Origin: Phaeocystidibacter luteus
GTDB lineage: Bacteria; Bacteroidota; Bacteroidia; Flavobacteriales; Schleiferiaceae
Direction: 5' to 3'
Assembly: GCF_008933115.1 (NCBI RefSeq)
Contig: NZ_WBVO01000002.1
Location: 62,001-126,000 of the forward strand
DNA length: 64,000 nt
Part shown: positions 52,859 to 62,055 of the stretch, piece after piece
Numbering within the stretch: position 1 is the stretch's first letter
How the letters are laid out: the number at the start of each line of letters is the position of its first letter
Position numbers and translations under genes: made by a program
The notes under the pieces: generated by a model
What the model saw: the letters and a program-made list of their open reading frames with translations, nothing else
What the model was told of the DNA's origin: nothing
The model's database searches: none

Positions 52859-53083
52859 ATGTATTGGACGTTAGAACTTGCTTCCTACTTAAGTGATGCT
52901 CCTTGGCCAGCTACCAAGGACGAATTGGTAGACTACGCCATCCGTACCGGGGCTCCGCTAGAGGTGGTTGAAAACCTTCAATCTATCGAAGACGAAGACG
53001 GTGAGGTGTATGAGTCTATCGAAGAAATCTGGCCAGATTACCCTTCGGAGGAAGACTTCCTGTGGAACGAAGAGGAGTATTGA
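52859..53083 (+). CDS. DUF2795-family acidic protein
   Basis: A 74-residue very acidic protein (MYWTLELASYLSDAPWPATKDELVDYAIRTGAP). The start, the PWPATKDELVDYA helix and the acidic C-terminus (SEEDFLWNEEEY) are typical of DUF2795 of Bacteroidota, usually next to secA. It has no known activity; a possible regulator or small cytosolic partner is an inference. It has its own promoter and a strong terminator at 53112, so it is separated from secA. Confidence 0.85.
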   Translation: MYWTLELASYLSDAPWPATKDELVDYAIRTGAPLEVVENLQSIEDEDGEVYESIEEIWPDYPSEEDFLWNEEEY

Positions 53084-53111
53084 TTCTCCCTACAGATAAG
53101 ATTTTGTCATT

Positions 53112-53143
53112 CCCTTTCGCCTGAATTGGCGGAAGGGTTTTTT
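53112..53143 (+). terminator. Terminator of the DUF2795 gene
   Basis: CCCTTTCGCC (53112-53121) pairs with GGCGGAAGGG (53128-53137) with one wobble, followed by TTTTTTG. Confidence 0.92.
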
Positions 53144-53247
53144 GTTTTCTGACACTTTGTCCTAAACTCTTCTGCGGAATGATTTTCGTTCCCTGAGCAT
53201 TATTCCGAAATTCCGCGTTTTAAATAGGTCTTAGCAGACATTTCGGC

Positions 53248-53255
53248 TAATTTTG
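53248..53255 (+). promoter_or_regulatory. -7 element of secA
   Basis: TAATTTTG, 38 bp before the ATG at 53294. Confidence 0.5.
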
Positions 53256-53293
53256 TCAGCCGCCCTAGTGGCACTGAGATTAAGCACGACACA

Positions 53294-56200
53294 ATGATCA
53301 ATCAGATACTCAAAACCATACTTGGAGATAAGTCGAAGCGCGACATGAAAACGCTTCAGCCTTTGGTCGACGCCATCAAAGCCGTAGAACCATCCATCCA
53401 AGCACTCTCTAACGACGATCTTCGTAATAAGACCGTTGAATTCCGCTCTCGAATCGACGAGAACGTTAAGTCTATCACCGAAAATATTGCTTCACTTAAG
53501 GAGCAAATTGAAAACGAGGAAGACTTCGAAAAGAAGGAAGTCCTGTACGACCAAATCGATGATCTCGAAAAACAGTCTGTAGAGGAAACCGAAAAGTTGC
53601 TCAATGAAATTCGTCCAGAGGCATTCGCTGTCGTGCGCGAAACCGCCCGTAGACTTTCCGCAGAGCCTATTCGTGTTACGGCAAACGATCACGATCGTGC
53701 ACTCGCTGCCAAACATGACTTCGTTAGTATTGAAGGCGACGAAGCCGTATACGCCAACAAGTGGATGGCCGCCGGAGGAGAAGTTGAGTGGAACATGGTT
53801 CACTACGACGTTCAGCTCATCGGTGGTACGGTTTTGCACCAAGGTAAAATCGCCGAGATGGCCACGGGTGAAGGTAAAACCCTCGTGGCAACCCTCCCGG
53901 TTTACCTCAATGCACTTCCAGGTAAAGGGGTGCACGTAGTAACTGTCAACGACTACCTCGCAAAACGTGACTCCGAGTGGATGGCGCCAATCTTCCAATT
54001 CCACGGTCTCACGATTGATTGTATCGACAAGCACCGCCCAAGTTCAGCCGAGCGCCGCGAAGCCTACAAATGTGACATCGTGTACGGTACGAACAATGAG
54101 TTCGGTTTCGATTACCTCCGCGACAATATGGTCAACACACCAGAGGAATTGGTTCAACGCGGACACAACTACGCCATCGTCGATGAGGTCGATTCAGTTC
54201 TCGTTGACGACGCCCGAACACCACTCATCATTTCAGGCCCTACTCCGAAAGGCGACGATCAGCAGTTCGATGAACTCAAGCCATACGTAGTCAAACTCTT
54301 TACTGCTCAGAAGCAGATTGTTCAGAACGAACTTACCAGAGCCAAGAAACTCATTGGCGAAGGAAATACGAAAGAAGGCGGTATTGCGCTATTGCGAGCG
54401 TACCGCGGCCTGCCTAAAAACCGAGCGCTCATCAAGTTCCTCAGCGAAGATGGTGTGAAGGTACTTCTTCAGAAAACGGAGAACACCTACTTGCAAGAAC
54501 AAGGGAAACGCATGCATGAGATTGACCAAGATCTCTACTTCACCATTGATGAGAAGCACAACCAAGTTGAGCTTACCGAACAAGGCATTGAACTTCTTTC
54601 TGGAGATAAAGATGCCGACTTCTTCGTGATGCCAGATATCGGTAGCATGATGGTTGATCTTGAAAAAGAGGACCTTCCTACCAACGAAAAGGCCGAGAAG
54701 AAAGATCAAATCATGCGCGACTTCCAAGTGAGAAGTGAGCGCGTGCACACGATGAACCAGCTCCTCAAAGCGTACACGCTCTTCGAAAAAGACAAGGAGT
54801 ATGTTTTGATGGACGGGAAGGTAAAAATCGTCGACGAGCAGACGGGTCGTATCATGGACGGTCGCCGTTACTCGAACGGTTTGCACCAAGCTATCGAAGC
54901 CAAGGAAAGCGTAAAGATCGAGGCCGCCACACAAACGTATGCGACCGTTACGCTACAGAACTACTTCCGTAAATACAACAAGTTGAGTGGTATGACCGGT
55001 ACCGCCGAAACGGAAGCAGGCGAATTCTGGGAAATCTACGAATTGGAGGTTGTAGTCATACCTACTAACCGTCCTATTCAAAGAGATGACCGTGAAGACT
55101 TGGTGTACAAGACAGCTCGCGAAAAGTACAACGCGGTTATCGACGAAGTTGTAAAGCTCCGCGAAGCCGGTCGACCAATCTTGGTCGGTACCACGAATGT
55201 GGAAATTTCTGAGCTACTGAGCCGCGCACTTAAGATGCGCAAAATTCCTCACCAGGTGTTGAATGCGAAGTTGCACGCCAAGGAAGCTGAGGTTGTAGCT
55301 GAAGCTGGACGTCCAGGTACGGTGACCATCGCTACCAACATGGCGGGTCGTGGTACGGATATTAAGCTTACTCCAGAATCAAAGGCTGCGGGTGGTCTTG
55401 CCATCATCGGTACGGAACGTCACGATTCTCGTCGTGTTGACCGCCAGCTACGCGGTCGTGCAGGTCGTCAAGGTGATCCGGGTTCATCTCAGTTCTTCGT
55501 ATCACTCGAAGATAATTTGATGCGCCTATTCGGTTCCGAAAGAATCGCCAAGATGATGGACCGCATGGGCCACAAAGAAGGGGAGCACATCCAGCACAAA
55601 ATGGTTTCAAACTCTATTGAACGCGCACAGAAGCGAGTAGAGGAGAACAACTTTGGTGTTCGTAAGCGCCTTCTCGAGTTTGATGACGTGATGAACTCTC
55701 AGCGTGAAGTGATTTACAAACGCAGACGTCACGCCCTTTACGGAGAGCGCCTTCAGGTAGACATTGCCAACATGGCTTGGGACACGGTTGAAGGATTAGT
55801 GAATGCATACAAGCCAGCGAAAGACTTGGAAGGCTTGAAGATGGATGTGCTTCGCATCTTCGGAATGGATATCCAGATGTCTGAAGAAGAGTTCAACAAA
55901 GGCGATGAAGCGACACATACACGCAGCTTGTATGAGCTAGCTCTGAAACACTACAAGGAAAAGAATACGCGTATTGCGGAATCAGCTTACCCAGTTGTGA
56001 AAAACGTATACGAGAACCAGGGTGAGCAGTTCAAGAACATTGTAGTTCCGTTTACAGATGGTATCAAGGCACTTCAGATTCCAACGAATCTTGAGAATGC
56101 CTATAACACCAAGGGTGAGGGAATGATTCGCGACTTTGAGAAGAGTGTTACTCTTGCCTTTATTCAAGACAACTGGAAGGTTCACCTTCGCAATATGGAT

Positions 56201-56659
56201 GACCTCCGTACGAACGTACAGTCGGCATCCTACGAGCAAAAAGATCCACTCTTGATCTACAAGTTTGAATCTTTCGAGCTCTTTAAGGATATGGTGGATA
56301 AGCAAAACCGTGAAATCTTGAGCTTCTTGTTCAAGGCACATTTGCCACATCCTGATCCTTCTCAAATGCGTCAAGCGCCTACTCAGCCTAAGCAACAAGA
56401 AAAGCTTCAAACAAGCGGACCTGGCAGCGGAGCGGAGAATCAAGTGGCCGGACGGGGCGGTGTTCCTCAAGGTGCAGGAGCGATGCCTCAGCAAGCTCGA
56501 CCACAGAAACCTCAGACCGTCGTTAAAGAAGGGAAGTCGTACAGTCGAAACGATAGAGTCACCATTCAGAACATGATGAGTGGTGAAAAGAAGGAAGTGA
56601 AATACAAGCAGGCTGAGCCACTTTTGAGTGGAAATCAGTGGGTGATTGTAGAAGATTAA
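53294..56659 (+). CDS. secA: Preprotein translocase ATPase SecA
   Basis: A 1121-residue SecA that drives unfolded preproteins through SecYEG. Walker [10 protein letters not shown] (189-197), DEAD-like VDEVDSV (about 296), helicase block [12 protein letters not shown] and [23 protein letters not shown]. There is a long extra N-terminal helical insert (about 50-105, coiled-coil-like) and a second in the preprotein-binding domain, both typical for Bacteroidota SecA. The C-terminus ([27 protein letters not shown]) has no Cys-rich zinc motif. Start ATG 53294 follows a TAATTTTG element. The terminator hairpin at 56724 lies within the 3' end of the convergent DUF72 gene. Confidence 0.97.
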   Translation: MINQILKTILGDKSKRDMKTLQPLVDAIKAVEPSIQALSNDDLRNKTVEFRSRIDENVKSITENIASLKEQIENEEDFEKKEVLYDQIDDLEKQSVEETEKLLNEIRPEAFAVVRETARRLSAEPIRVTANDHDRALAAKHDFVSIEGDEAVYANKWMAAGGEVEWNMVHYDVQLIGGTVLHQGKIAEMATGEGKTLVATLPVYLNALPGKGVHVVTVNDYLAKRDSEWMAPIFQFHGLTIDCIDKHRPSSAERREAYKCDIVYGTNNEFGFDYLRDNMVNTPEELVQRGHNYAIVDEVDSVLVDDARTPLIISGPTPKGDDQQFDELKPYVVKLFTAQKQIVQNELTRAKKLIGEGNTKEGGIALLRAYRGLPKNRALIKFLSEDGVKVLLQKTENTYLQEQGKRMHEIDQDLYFTIDEKHNQVELTEQGIELLSGDKDADFFVMPDIGSMMVDLEKEDLPTNEKAEKKDQIMRDFQVRSERVHTMNQLLKAYTLFEKDKEYVLMDGKVKIVDEQTGRIMDGRRYSNGLHQAIEAKESVKIEAATQTYATVTLQNYFRKYNKLSGMTGTAETEAGEFWEIYELEVVVIPTNRPIQRDDREDLVYKTAREKYNAVIDEVVKLREAGRPILVGTTNVEISELLSRALKMRKIPHQVLNAKLHAKEAEVVAEAGRPGTVTIATNMAGRGTDIKLTPESKAAGGLAIIGTERHDSRRVDRQLRGRAGRQGDPGSSQFFVSLEDNLMRLFGSERIAKMMDRMGHKEGEHIQHKMVSNSIERAQKRVEENNFGVRKRLLEFDDVMNSQREVIYKRRRHALYGERLQVDIANMAWDTVEGLVNAYKPAKDLEGLKMDVLRIFGMDIQMSEEEFNKGDEATHTRSLYELALKHYKEKNTRIAESAYPVVKNVYENQGEQFKNIVVPFTDGIKALQIPTNLENAYNTKGEGMIRDFEKSVTLAFIQDNWKVHLRNMDDLRTNVQSASYEQKDPLLIYKFESFELFKDMVDKQNREILSFLFKAHLPHPDPSQMRQAPTQPKQQEKLQTSGPGSGAENQVAGRGGVPQGAGAMPQQARPQKPQTVVKEGKSYSRNDRVTIQNMMSGEKKEVKYKQAEPLLSGNQWVIVED

Positions 56660-56710
56660 GTTGTTGATTGACAGAAGTCTTCACGTACTTTCACGAGAAG
56701 ATTCCTACAA

Positions 56711-57595
56711 CTAGAAAAGCGATAAAGGCGAAGGTGTTCCAGTCACTCGAATGGAACTCTTCGCCTTTTTTATTTCTGCAGCAAATTGGATGGCAGACTC
56801 TGGTGTACGCAGACTGCTCGGCTGATGAATACACAAATACACATCTGTTATTCCGGTCGACTCCCATTGCGCAAACTTCTCTGCCCATTGTGCTATCCGT
56901 TCCACTTCTAGCGGATGAAAATCCCATCCCGCATATCGAAGCATGAGCTGCTTGCTCGCAGATGCCATGTGGAGCACATCAGGGCGTCCAGGAGCATCGG
57001 TAAGCACCCAATTCATGTTCTTGTTGTGTAGGGTTGCTGTGATGTCGTCAAACAGCGTTTGATCGTCAAACCATGACGGATGGCGTAGCTCAAGCGCTAG
57101 ATGAATATCGTCAGGCCAAGCCTCAAGGTAGTCGAATAAGTCCCGCGCTTTTTCAGCCTTATAATTTTCGGGCATTTGCAAGAAGCACGGCCCTAGATGC
57201 TCCCCTAACGGGCGGATACTTTCAGCGAAAAGGGCAGTGGGTTCTTCTGCGTTCTTCAGCCTCCGGTAATGGGAAATGCTTTGAGGCAGCTTGGGAAGGA
57301 ATTTAAATTCTGATGCGCTCTGTTTTGCCCATTCGGCAACTTGCTCGGGTGCAAAAGTTCTATAGTGAGTAGCGTTGAGTTCTGTGCAGCTAAACTGTTG
57401 TGTATAAGCGGAAAGATATCCCTTTTGTGGGGTGCCAGGTGGATACCATTGTCCAACCCATTCCTTCATTCCCCATTGTGTGCCCCCTAAATGAACAGTG
57501 AGCCCTGGAGAAGGCTCGAGTTCCATAACGATTGCATGGTCGTTGGGAAGTGGTGCAAGGTACTCACGTGATGGTTCGACTTTTCCGAATTTCAT
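56711..57595 (-). CDS. DUF72-family protein
   Basis: A 294-residue TIM-barrel-like protein of DUF72 (YecE-like). Visible: HLGGTQWGMKEWVGQWYP, QFSCTELNATHYR, FLPKLPQSISHYRRL, CFLQMPENY, LALELRHPSWF and the C-terminal YLCIHQPSS. The biochemical role of the family is unknown. The last 18 or so residues (KSSIRVTGTPSPLSLF) are encoded by the secA terminator hairpin and its surroundings, so the tail may be an accidental extension. It lies 6 bp after the gene at 57602 and they are probably co-transcribed. Confidence 0.88.
   Translation of the reverse strand: MKFGKVEPSREYLAPLPNDHAIVMELEPSPGLTVHLGGTQWGMKEWVGQWYPPGTPQKGYLSAYTQQFSCTELNATHYRTFAPEQVAEWAKQSASEFKFLPKLPQSISHYRRLKNAEEPTALFAESIRPLGEHLGPCFLQMPENYKAEKARDLFDYLEAWPDDIHLALELRHPSWFDDQTLFDDITATLHNKNMNWVLTDAPGRPDVLHMASASKQLMLRYAGWDFHPLEVERIAQWAEKFAQWESTGITDVYLCIHQPSSLRTPESAIQFAAEIKKAKSSIRVTGTPSPLSLF
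56724..56776 (+). terminator. secA terminator within the DUF72 gene
   Basis: AAAGGCGAAG-GT-GTTCCA (56724-56741) pairs with TGGAAC-T-CTTCGCCTTT (56752-56768), followed by TTTTATTTC. The whole hairpin is in the coding 3' end of the convergent DUF72 gene. Confidence 0.9.
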
Positions 57596-57601
57596 TCTCT
57601 C

Positions 57602-58249
57602 TTAATTCAATCCAAAGCTATTGAGAAATTCTACGAGTCTCATGTATGCTTCAAATTGAACTTGCGGAACCTTGTTCGCCTCGAGGTAATGTAAGTAGGC
57701 TTTGTGCACGTCGTTCCACCTCGGATTATTCATCATGCGGGCGAGTGTGATTCCCCTGAAACAACGATACGTTTGATTTGTGTTTACCCTAATGGGCAAG
57801 TTGGGATGACGGTTGAAAAGCGCTTCAAGTTTTTCGGAATCCGCCAGCATTTCGAGGTGATTGAAGCCTCGCTCTTGAAAGAAGTTTAGGATTCTTACCG
57901 ACATATCTGCCAATTCTTGTTGGGTTGTGATGAGCAAGGATTGTTCATCTTCTGCCAAGAATTGATTCAATTGAATGATGGCGGTATTGCTCTCGTGAAG
58001 GTAATTGACCGAGGTGGGTAGAAACATCAATGCGGTGCGTTCAACAGCGTGAAGCCTTGTACCGAATTGAATATTAAAAGAAATGCCTTCTCGAGAAGAG
58101 ATTGGTTGTATGGAGATGTTCTTGAAGCCACTTTCGAAGCTGGAGCGGAACTGTTGTGTTGGCGAGTGCCAGGTGTAACCAAACTGCTCGAAGCTCGGAA
58201 TGAGTCCGCGATAAAAGTGTGTAGCGTTGAAGGATGAAAAGCTACTCAT
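57602..58249 (-). CDS. Hypothetical protein
   Basis: A 215-residue soluble protein without signal or membrane segment. It has an N-terminal mixed part (SSFESGFKNISIQPISSREGISFNIQFGTRLHAVE) and a helical C-terminus (VHKAYLHYLEANKVPQVQFEAYMRLVEFLNSFG). I do not recognise it. It is encoded between FKBP (8-bp overlap, 58242-58249) and DUF72 (6-bp gap), so it is likely coexpressed with both. Confidence 0.7.
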   Translation of the reverse strand: MSSFSSFNATHFYRGLIPSFEQFGYTWHSPTQQFRSSFESGFKNISIQPISSREGISFNIQFGTRLHAVERTALMFLPTSVNYLHESNTAIIQLNQFLAEDEQSLLITTQQELADMSVRILNFFQERGFNHLEMLADSEKLEALFNRHPNLPIRVNTNQTYRCFRGITLARMMNNPRWNDVHKAYLHYLEANKVPQVQFEAYMRLVEFLNSFGLN

Positions 58250-58778
58250 CCTGTGGGTTCTGATTCATGCGAAGCCCGTCTGGCTCCACGTACCGCTTGC
58301 TATCTTTTTCTTCTTTGCGCGGAGGCCGCACATATAGAATAGTTCCGGAAAAATGCAGAACCTTTCCAGCAAGGGCATGGTTGAAGTCAACCAATAACGA
58401 GTCGGAAAGCACTTCTGTAACCGTTCCTAATTCTTCTTTTCCCGTGGTAGGGTTGAGGAATACCATGCGGTCTCCAATGTTCACGTTTTCTTCGTTAAAC
58501 CAAGGGTCACGACGATAGTATTTAGCCGAAACTTCGACAATTTTAGAAGAATCCATTTCTCCATATCCTTCTGAAGGAATGAGGGAGAAGGAGAACTGTT
58601 CGCCTTCTCGAAGTCCATCGAGGGCTTGTTCAAATGCGGGCAACATTGTGCCTGCGCCAAAGTAGAATTTCAGAGGGTAATTGGCATCCATCCTTTCAAG
58701 CAAATCACCTTTGGGCCCACCCTCTCTCATATCATACTTCAGCTCAACTATTGTGTGGGGAGCAATTCGTTTGACCAT
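58242..58778 (-). CDS. FKBP-type peptidyl-prolyl isomerase (SlyD-like)
   Basis: A 178-residue protein with the split FKBP plus insert-in-flap architecture: IVELKYDMREG, LKFYFGAGTMLPAFEQALDGLREGEQFSF (core FKBP), then YRRDPWFNEENVNIGDRMVF to VLSDSLLVDFNHALAGKVLHFSGTI. The latter matches the SlyD pattern VDGNHPLAGKTL. It lacks a signal peptide and the SlyD His-rich tail. Cytosolic chaperone or isomerase. It heads a three-gene minus-strand unit. Confidence 0.9.
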   Translation of the reverse strand: MVKRIAPHTIVELKYDMREGGPKGDLLERMDANYPLKFYFGAGTMLPAFEQALDGLREGEQFSFSLIPSEGYGEMDSSKIVEVSAKYYRRDPWFNEENVNIGDRMVFLNPTTGKEELGTVTEVLSDSLLVDFNHALAGKVLHFSGTILYVRPPRKEEKDSKRYVEPDGLRMNQNPQDE

Positions 58779-58810
58779 GTACTTATAACGCGTTGCCTCC
58801 CAGATGGTTC

Positions 58811-58846
58811 AAAAAGAAAAAGCCCCTCTCCAGCAGGAGAAGGGCT
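58811..58846 (-). terminator. Terminator of the DUF2723 gene
   Basis: On the minus strand AAGCCCTTCTCC pairs with GGAGAGGGGCTT around TGCT, followed by TTTCTTTTTG. Confidence 0.88.
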
Positions 58847-58869
58847 TCATGGGGTAGAGAAGGAACGGA

Positions 58870-61800
58870 TTATCTCAGTCCGTAGCGCTGTGCTACCTCT
58901 CTATATCGTTGCGCAATAGGTGACTGTCCTCCTTGCTGAGATTGCATGTGGTATTGCATAGACATACCGTTAAGCATTCTGTAAAGAGAGAGTGAGTTCC
59001 CCATTTCTGCACGTACTTCACTTTGTTTTCTAAACGACTGGAAGTACGCAATTTCTTGATCTAATTGGTCGGCGAATTCAACTACCATGGCGTCTGCCTT
59101 GTCCATTGCGCCTGCTTGGTAATATCCTTCGATGAGAGAAGTGATGAAGTAGTTATACTCGTACTTCTCCGTCGGCATGAGCTCCATCGCTCTATCGATT
59201 ACTTGCTCCGCCTTGTCGTCTTTACCTTCCGCAACCAAAGCTCTGGCACATCTTCCGAAGATGGTGCGAAGGTTGTAAGTCGGTCTGCGGCACGTCTCGT
59301 CATAATAAACGTCTGGATCGCTGATACCTTCAAACTCCATTGCCATGAGGTTATTGAAGAGGATGTCTGTGTCAACATACCCAAACTCGATAGATTGGTT
59401 GTCTTGACGAGGTGTGTTCACCGGTACGAAACGATAGGCTAGACCTTCGAGACGGAAGTAGTCTTGCAGATAGAAGAAAGACTTAGGGCTGCTACCTACG
59501 GTGATAGCGAAGTAAATTGGACGTGACCAATCGTTTTGATTGATGAGGTCGATCACCATAAGGTCACGCTTCAACATCGCACGACCCTTGAAGTCCCAGT
59601 CGATGTAGTCTACAATCTTAGCACTGTCCTCAACACCAACTACGCCTTGGTCAATTACCTGCTGCTTGTCGATATCGATTCGCAAGTTTGTCTGTGGATA
59701 GTAGTAGTACGAAGGTGAATTCTGAATTCCGTGTGGCTTGAATTGGAAGTTCGCGCCGTCTTGCTTCACAAATTTGATGAAGTCGTCTGTAGACCAGCGG
59801 GCGCCCGGATTACGACCGTAATCTTGACGGAATTTCTGAGGGTTGAGATACAAAACATCTCGCGTACCCATTCGGTATTGGTCCTTTTCAAACGAGAATG
59901 GAATGTTGTTGCCATCGACGTATGCAGATCGTTTGAGCTGATCGATGTACCAATCCGTATTTAGGAGGGAGAGGTTAACAACACGAACGTCGGTTCGGTA
60001 CTCTTCCACTTCTTGTAGATACCAGAGAGGGAAGGTGTCGTTATCACCGTTCGTGAATAATATGGCATTTGGCGCACATGAGTCGAGATATGCTTTTGCC
60101 GTATCGCGAGCCATGTAGCGTTGAGATCTATCGTGATCATCCCAGTTTTGAGCAACCATGTTCAATGGCACAATTGCGAGCGTTACTACGGTAACAATTC
60201 CGGCCAATCCTGGTACATTAAGTCTTTCGCGAATCAAATCGTAGATAGCCACTACGCCTAGTCCAATCCAGATGGCGAATACGTAGAAGGATCCGACGAA
60301 GGCATAATCACGCTCTCGAGGTTCAAACGGTTTGTGATTCGTGTAGACGACGATGGCGAGACCGGTAAAGAGGAAGAACATTCCGATGACCCAAGCGTCT
60401 TTGCCGTCCTTGAAGGCTTGATATCCCAGTCCTATCAATCCGAGTATAAACGGAATGGCGAAGTAGGCATTTCGCGCTGGGTTGTTTTTCATGTAGTCGG
60501 GAAGTAGGTCTTGATTCCCTAGTCGACCATTGTCTACAGCCGATATACCGGTCATGTAGTTTCCTTGTGTACGCTCATAATGGTGCTGAAGGTCGTTCTG
60601 TCGGCCTACAAAGTTCCACAAGAAGTAGCGCCAATACATGTGCCCAACTTGGTAGTTCATGAAGAACTTAAAGTTATCTGCAAAAGTTGGCTTCTGCTCT
60701 TTGCTAGTGAGGCTTGAAATCTTCAAATAACCTTGAACGTGATTGTCCTGATCGCTCCACATTCGTGGGAAGAACATCGTCCACTCTGGATCGTAGTTTG
60801 GAACAGCAAACTTCTTATCGTCTGTAATGACATATTTCTTTTGCTCTTCGTCGTAAGTGTAGGTTGGCGATCCGTCAACAAACGGTTCGCTGCGGTCCAA
60901 CTGAGAGTTGAACACCTTACCATACATCACTGGCCAGTCGCCGTACTGTTCACGATTGTAGTACGCGAGCATGCTCAATGCGTCTTCCGGATTGTTCTCG
61001 TCGATTGGAGTACCTGCATTCGAGCGAATACCGAGCATTACAAAGCTTGAATATCCAATCAAAATAAAGAGGACTGCGAAGATACCTTGGCTAACGAAAG
61101 GCAAGCTCTTTTTCTTGGCATATCGGATACCGAAGTAAGCGCCTGCGATAATTAGGATGATAGCGAAAACGGTACCTGAGTTCTTCATAAGTGAAAGTGA
61201 ATTCACGAATGTGATTTCGAGGAAACCGAACATTTTAAGGAGAAGTGGAATGATCACTTTGAATACAGCGCCGAGAATGATGACACTGAGGACGGTTCCC
61301 ACGATAGAATCCTTGATGGTAGCATCGGGCTTCACTTTGTAATACACCACCATTACGATTGGCGGAATAGCCAAGAATACGAGGATGTGTACACCTACTG
61401 ATAGGCCGATGAGATATGCGATGAGCACCAACCATCGGTTGGCGTATGGGTCGTTGTCGTATGCGCGCTCCCACTTGGTTACAGCCCAAAAGGCTACTGC
61501 AGTGAAGAAGCTTGACATGGCGTAAACCTCACCTTCAACAGCTGAATACCAGAATGAATCACTCCAAGTGAATGCGAGTGCACCTACGATACCAGCGCCA
61601 AATACGGCGAGCATTTTCTGATTGTCGAACTCTGATCCATTTCTAAGAATAAGCTTCTTTGCCACGTGAGTGATGGTCCAGAAAAGGAATAGAATAGAGA
61701 AAGAGCTAGAGAATGCGGACAAAAGGTTGACCATGTAGGCTTGTCCGGTGACGTCTCCCGCAAATTGTGAGAAGAAGTTACCTACGATTTGGAAGAGCGG

Positions 61801-61968
61801 TGCACCTGGAGGGTGACCTACTTGAAGTTTCACCGAGGTGGCGATGTATTCACCACAATCCCAGAAGCTTGCAGTTGGTGCAACTGTCGCCACATAAGTA
61901 GCGCTTGCGATGATCCAAATCACCCAGCCTAGGATGTTGTTTATTTTCGTGTAATTCGAAGTTTGCAT
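58870..61968 (-). CDS. DUF2723 polytopic membrane protein with TPR-like end
   Basis: A 1032-residue protein with about 12-14 transmembrane helices in its first ~620 residues, then a soluble domain and TPR-like C-terminal helices (EGKDDKAEQVIDRAMELMP). The loop after helix 1 has SFWDCGEYIATSVKLQVGHPPGAPLF, the conserved DUF2723 motif with acidic residues like GT-C enzymes. The human member TMEM260 is a protein O-mannosyltransferase, so a glycosyltransferase role at the outer face of the inner membrane is likely but unproven here. Start ATG 61968 (MQTSNYTK); ATG 61983 is also possible. A TAAATTCG element lies at 62001-61994. Confidence 0.85.
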   Translation of the reverse strand: MQTSNYTKINNILGWVIWIIASATYVATVAPTASFWDCGEYIATSVKLQVGHPPGAPLFQIVGNFFSQFAGDVTGQAYMVNLLSAFSSSFSILFLFWTITHVAKKLILRNGSEFDNQKMLAVFGAGIVGALAFTWSDSFWYSAVEGEVYAMSSFFTAVAFWAVTKWERAYDNDPYANRWLVLIAYLIGLSVGVHILVFLAIPPIVMVVYYKVKPDATIKDSIVGTVLSVIILGAVFKVIIPLLLKMFGFLEITFVNSLSLMKNSGTVFAIILIIAGAYFGIRYAKKKSLPFVSQGIFAVLFILIGYSSFVMLGIRSNAGTPIDENNPEDALSMLAYYNREQYGDWPVMYGKVFNSQLDRSEPFVDGSPTYTYDEEQKKYVITDDKKFAVPNYDPEWTMFFPRMWSDQDNHVQGYLKISSLTSKEQKPTFADNFKFFMNYQVGHMYWRYFLWNFVGRQNDLQHHYERTQGNYMTGISAVDNGRLGNQDLLPDYMKNNPARNAYFAIPFILGLIGLGYQAFKDGKDAWVIGMFFLFTGLAIVVYTNHKPFEPRERDYAFVGSFYVFAIWIGLGVVAIYDLIRERLNVPGLAGIVTVVTLAIVPLNMVAQNWDDHDRSQRYMARDTAKAYLDSCAPNAILFTNGDNDTFPLWYLQEVEEYRTDVRVVNLSLLNTDWYIDQLKRSAYVDGNNIPFSFEKDQYRMGTRDVLYLNPQKFRQDYGRNPGARWSTDDFIKFVKQDGANFQFKPHGIQNSPSYYYYPQTNLRIDIDKQQVIDQGVVGVEDSAKIVDYIDWDFKGRAMLKRDLMVIDLINQNDWSRPIYFAITVGSSPKSFFYLQDYFRLEGLAYRFVPVNTPRQDNQSIEFGYVDTDILFNNLMAMEFEGISDPDVYYDETCRRPTYNLRTIFGRCARALVAEGKDDKAEQVIDRAMELMPTEKYEYNYFITSLIEGYYQAGAMDKADAMVVEFADQLDQEIAYFQSFRKQSEVRAEMGNSLSLYRMLNGMSMQYHMQSQQGGQSPIAQRYREVAQRYGLR

Positions 61969-61993
61969 GTCCGCGTATTTCAATCAGATTGGG

Positions 61994-62001
61994 CGAATTT
62001 A
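61994..62001 (-). promoter_or_regulatory. -7 element of the DUF2723 gene
   Basis: TAAATTCG on the minus strand, 25 bp before the ATG at 61968. Confidence 0.5.
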
Positions 62002-62055
62002 AGAAAAGAAAGATACCGCCTTTGTTGTTGAAAGGTTAAAGAACCCCCGTCAACA

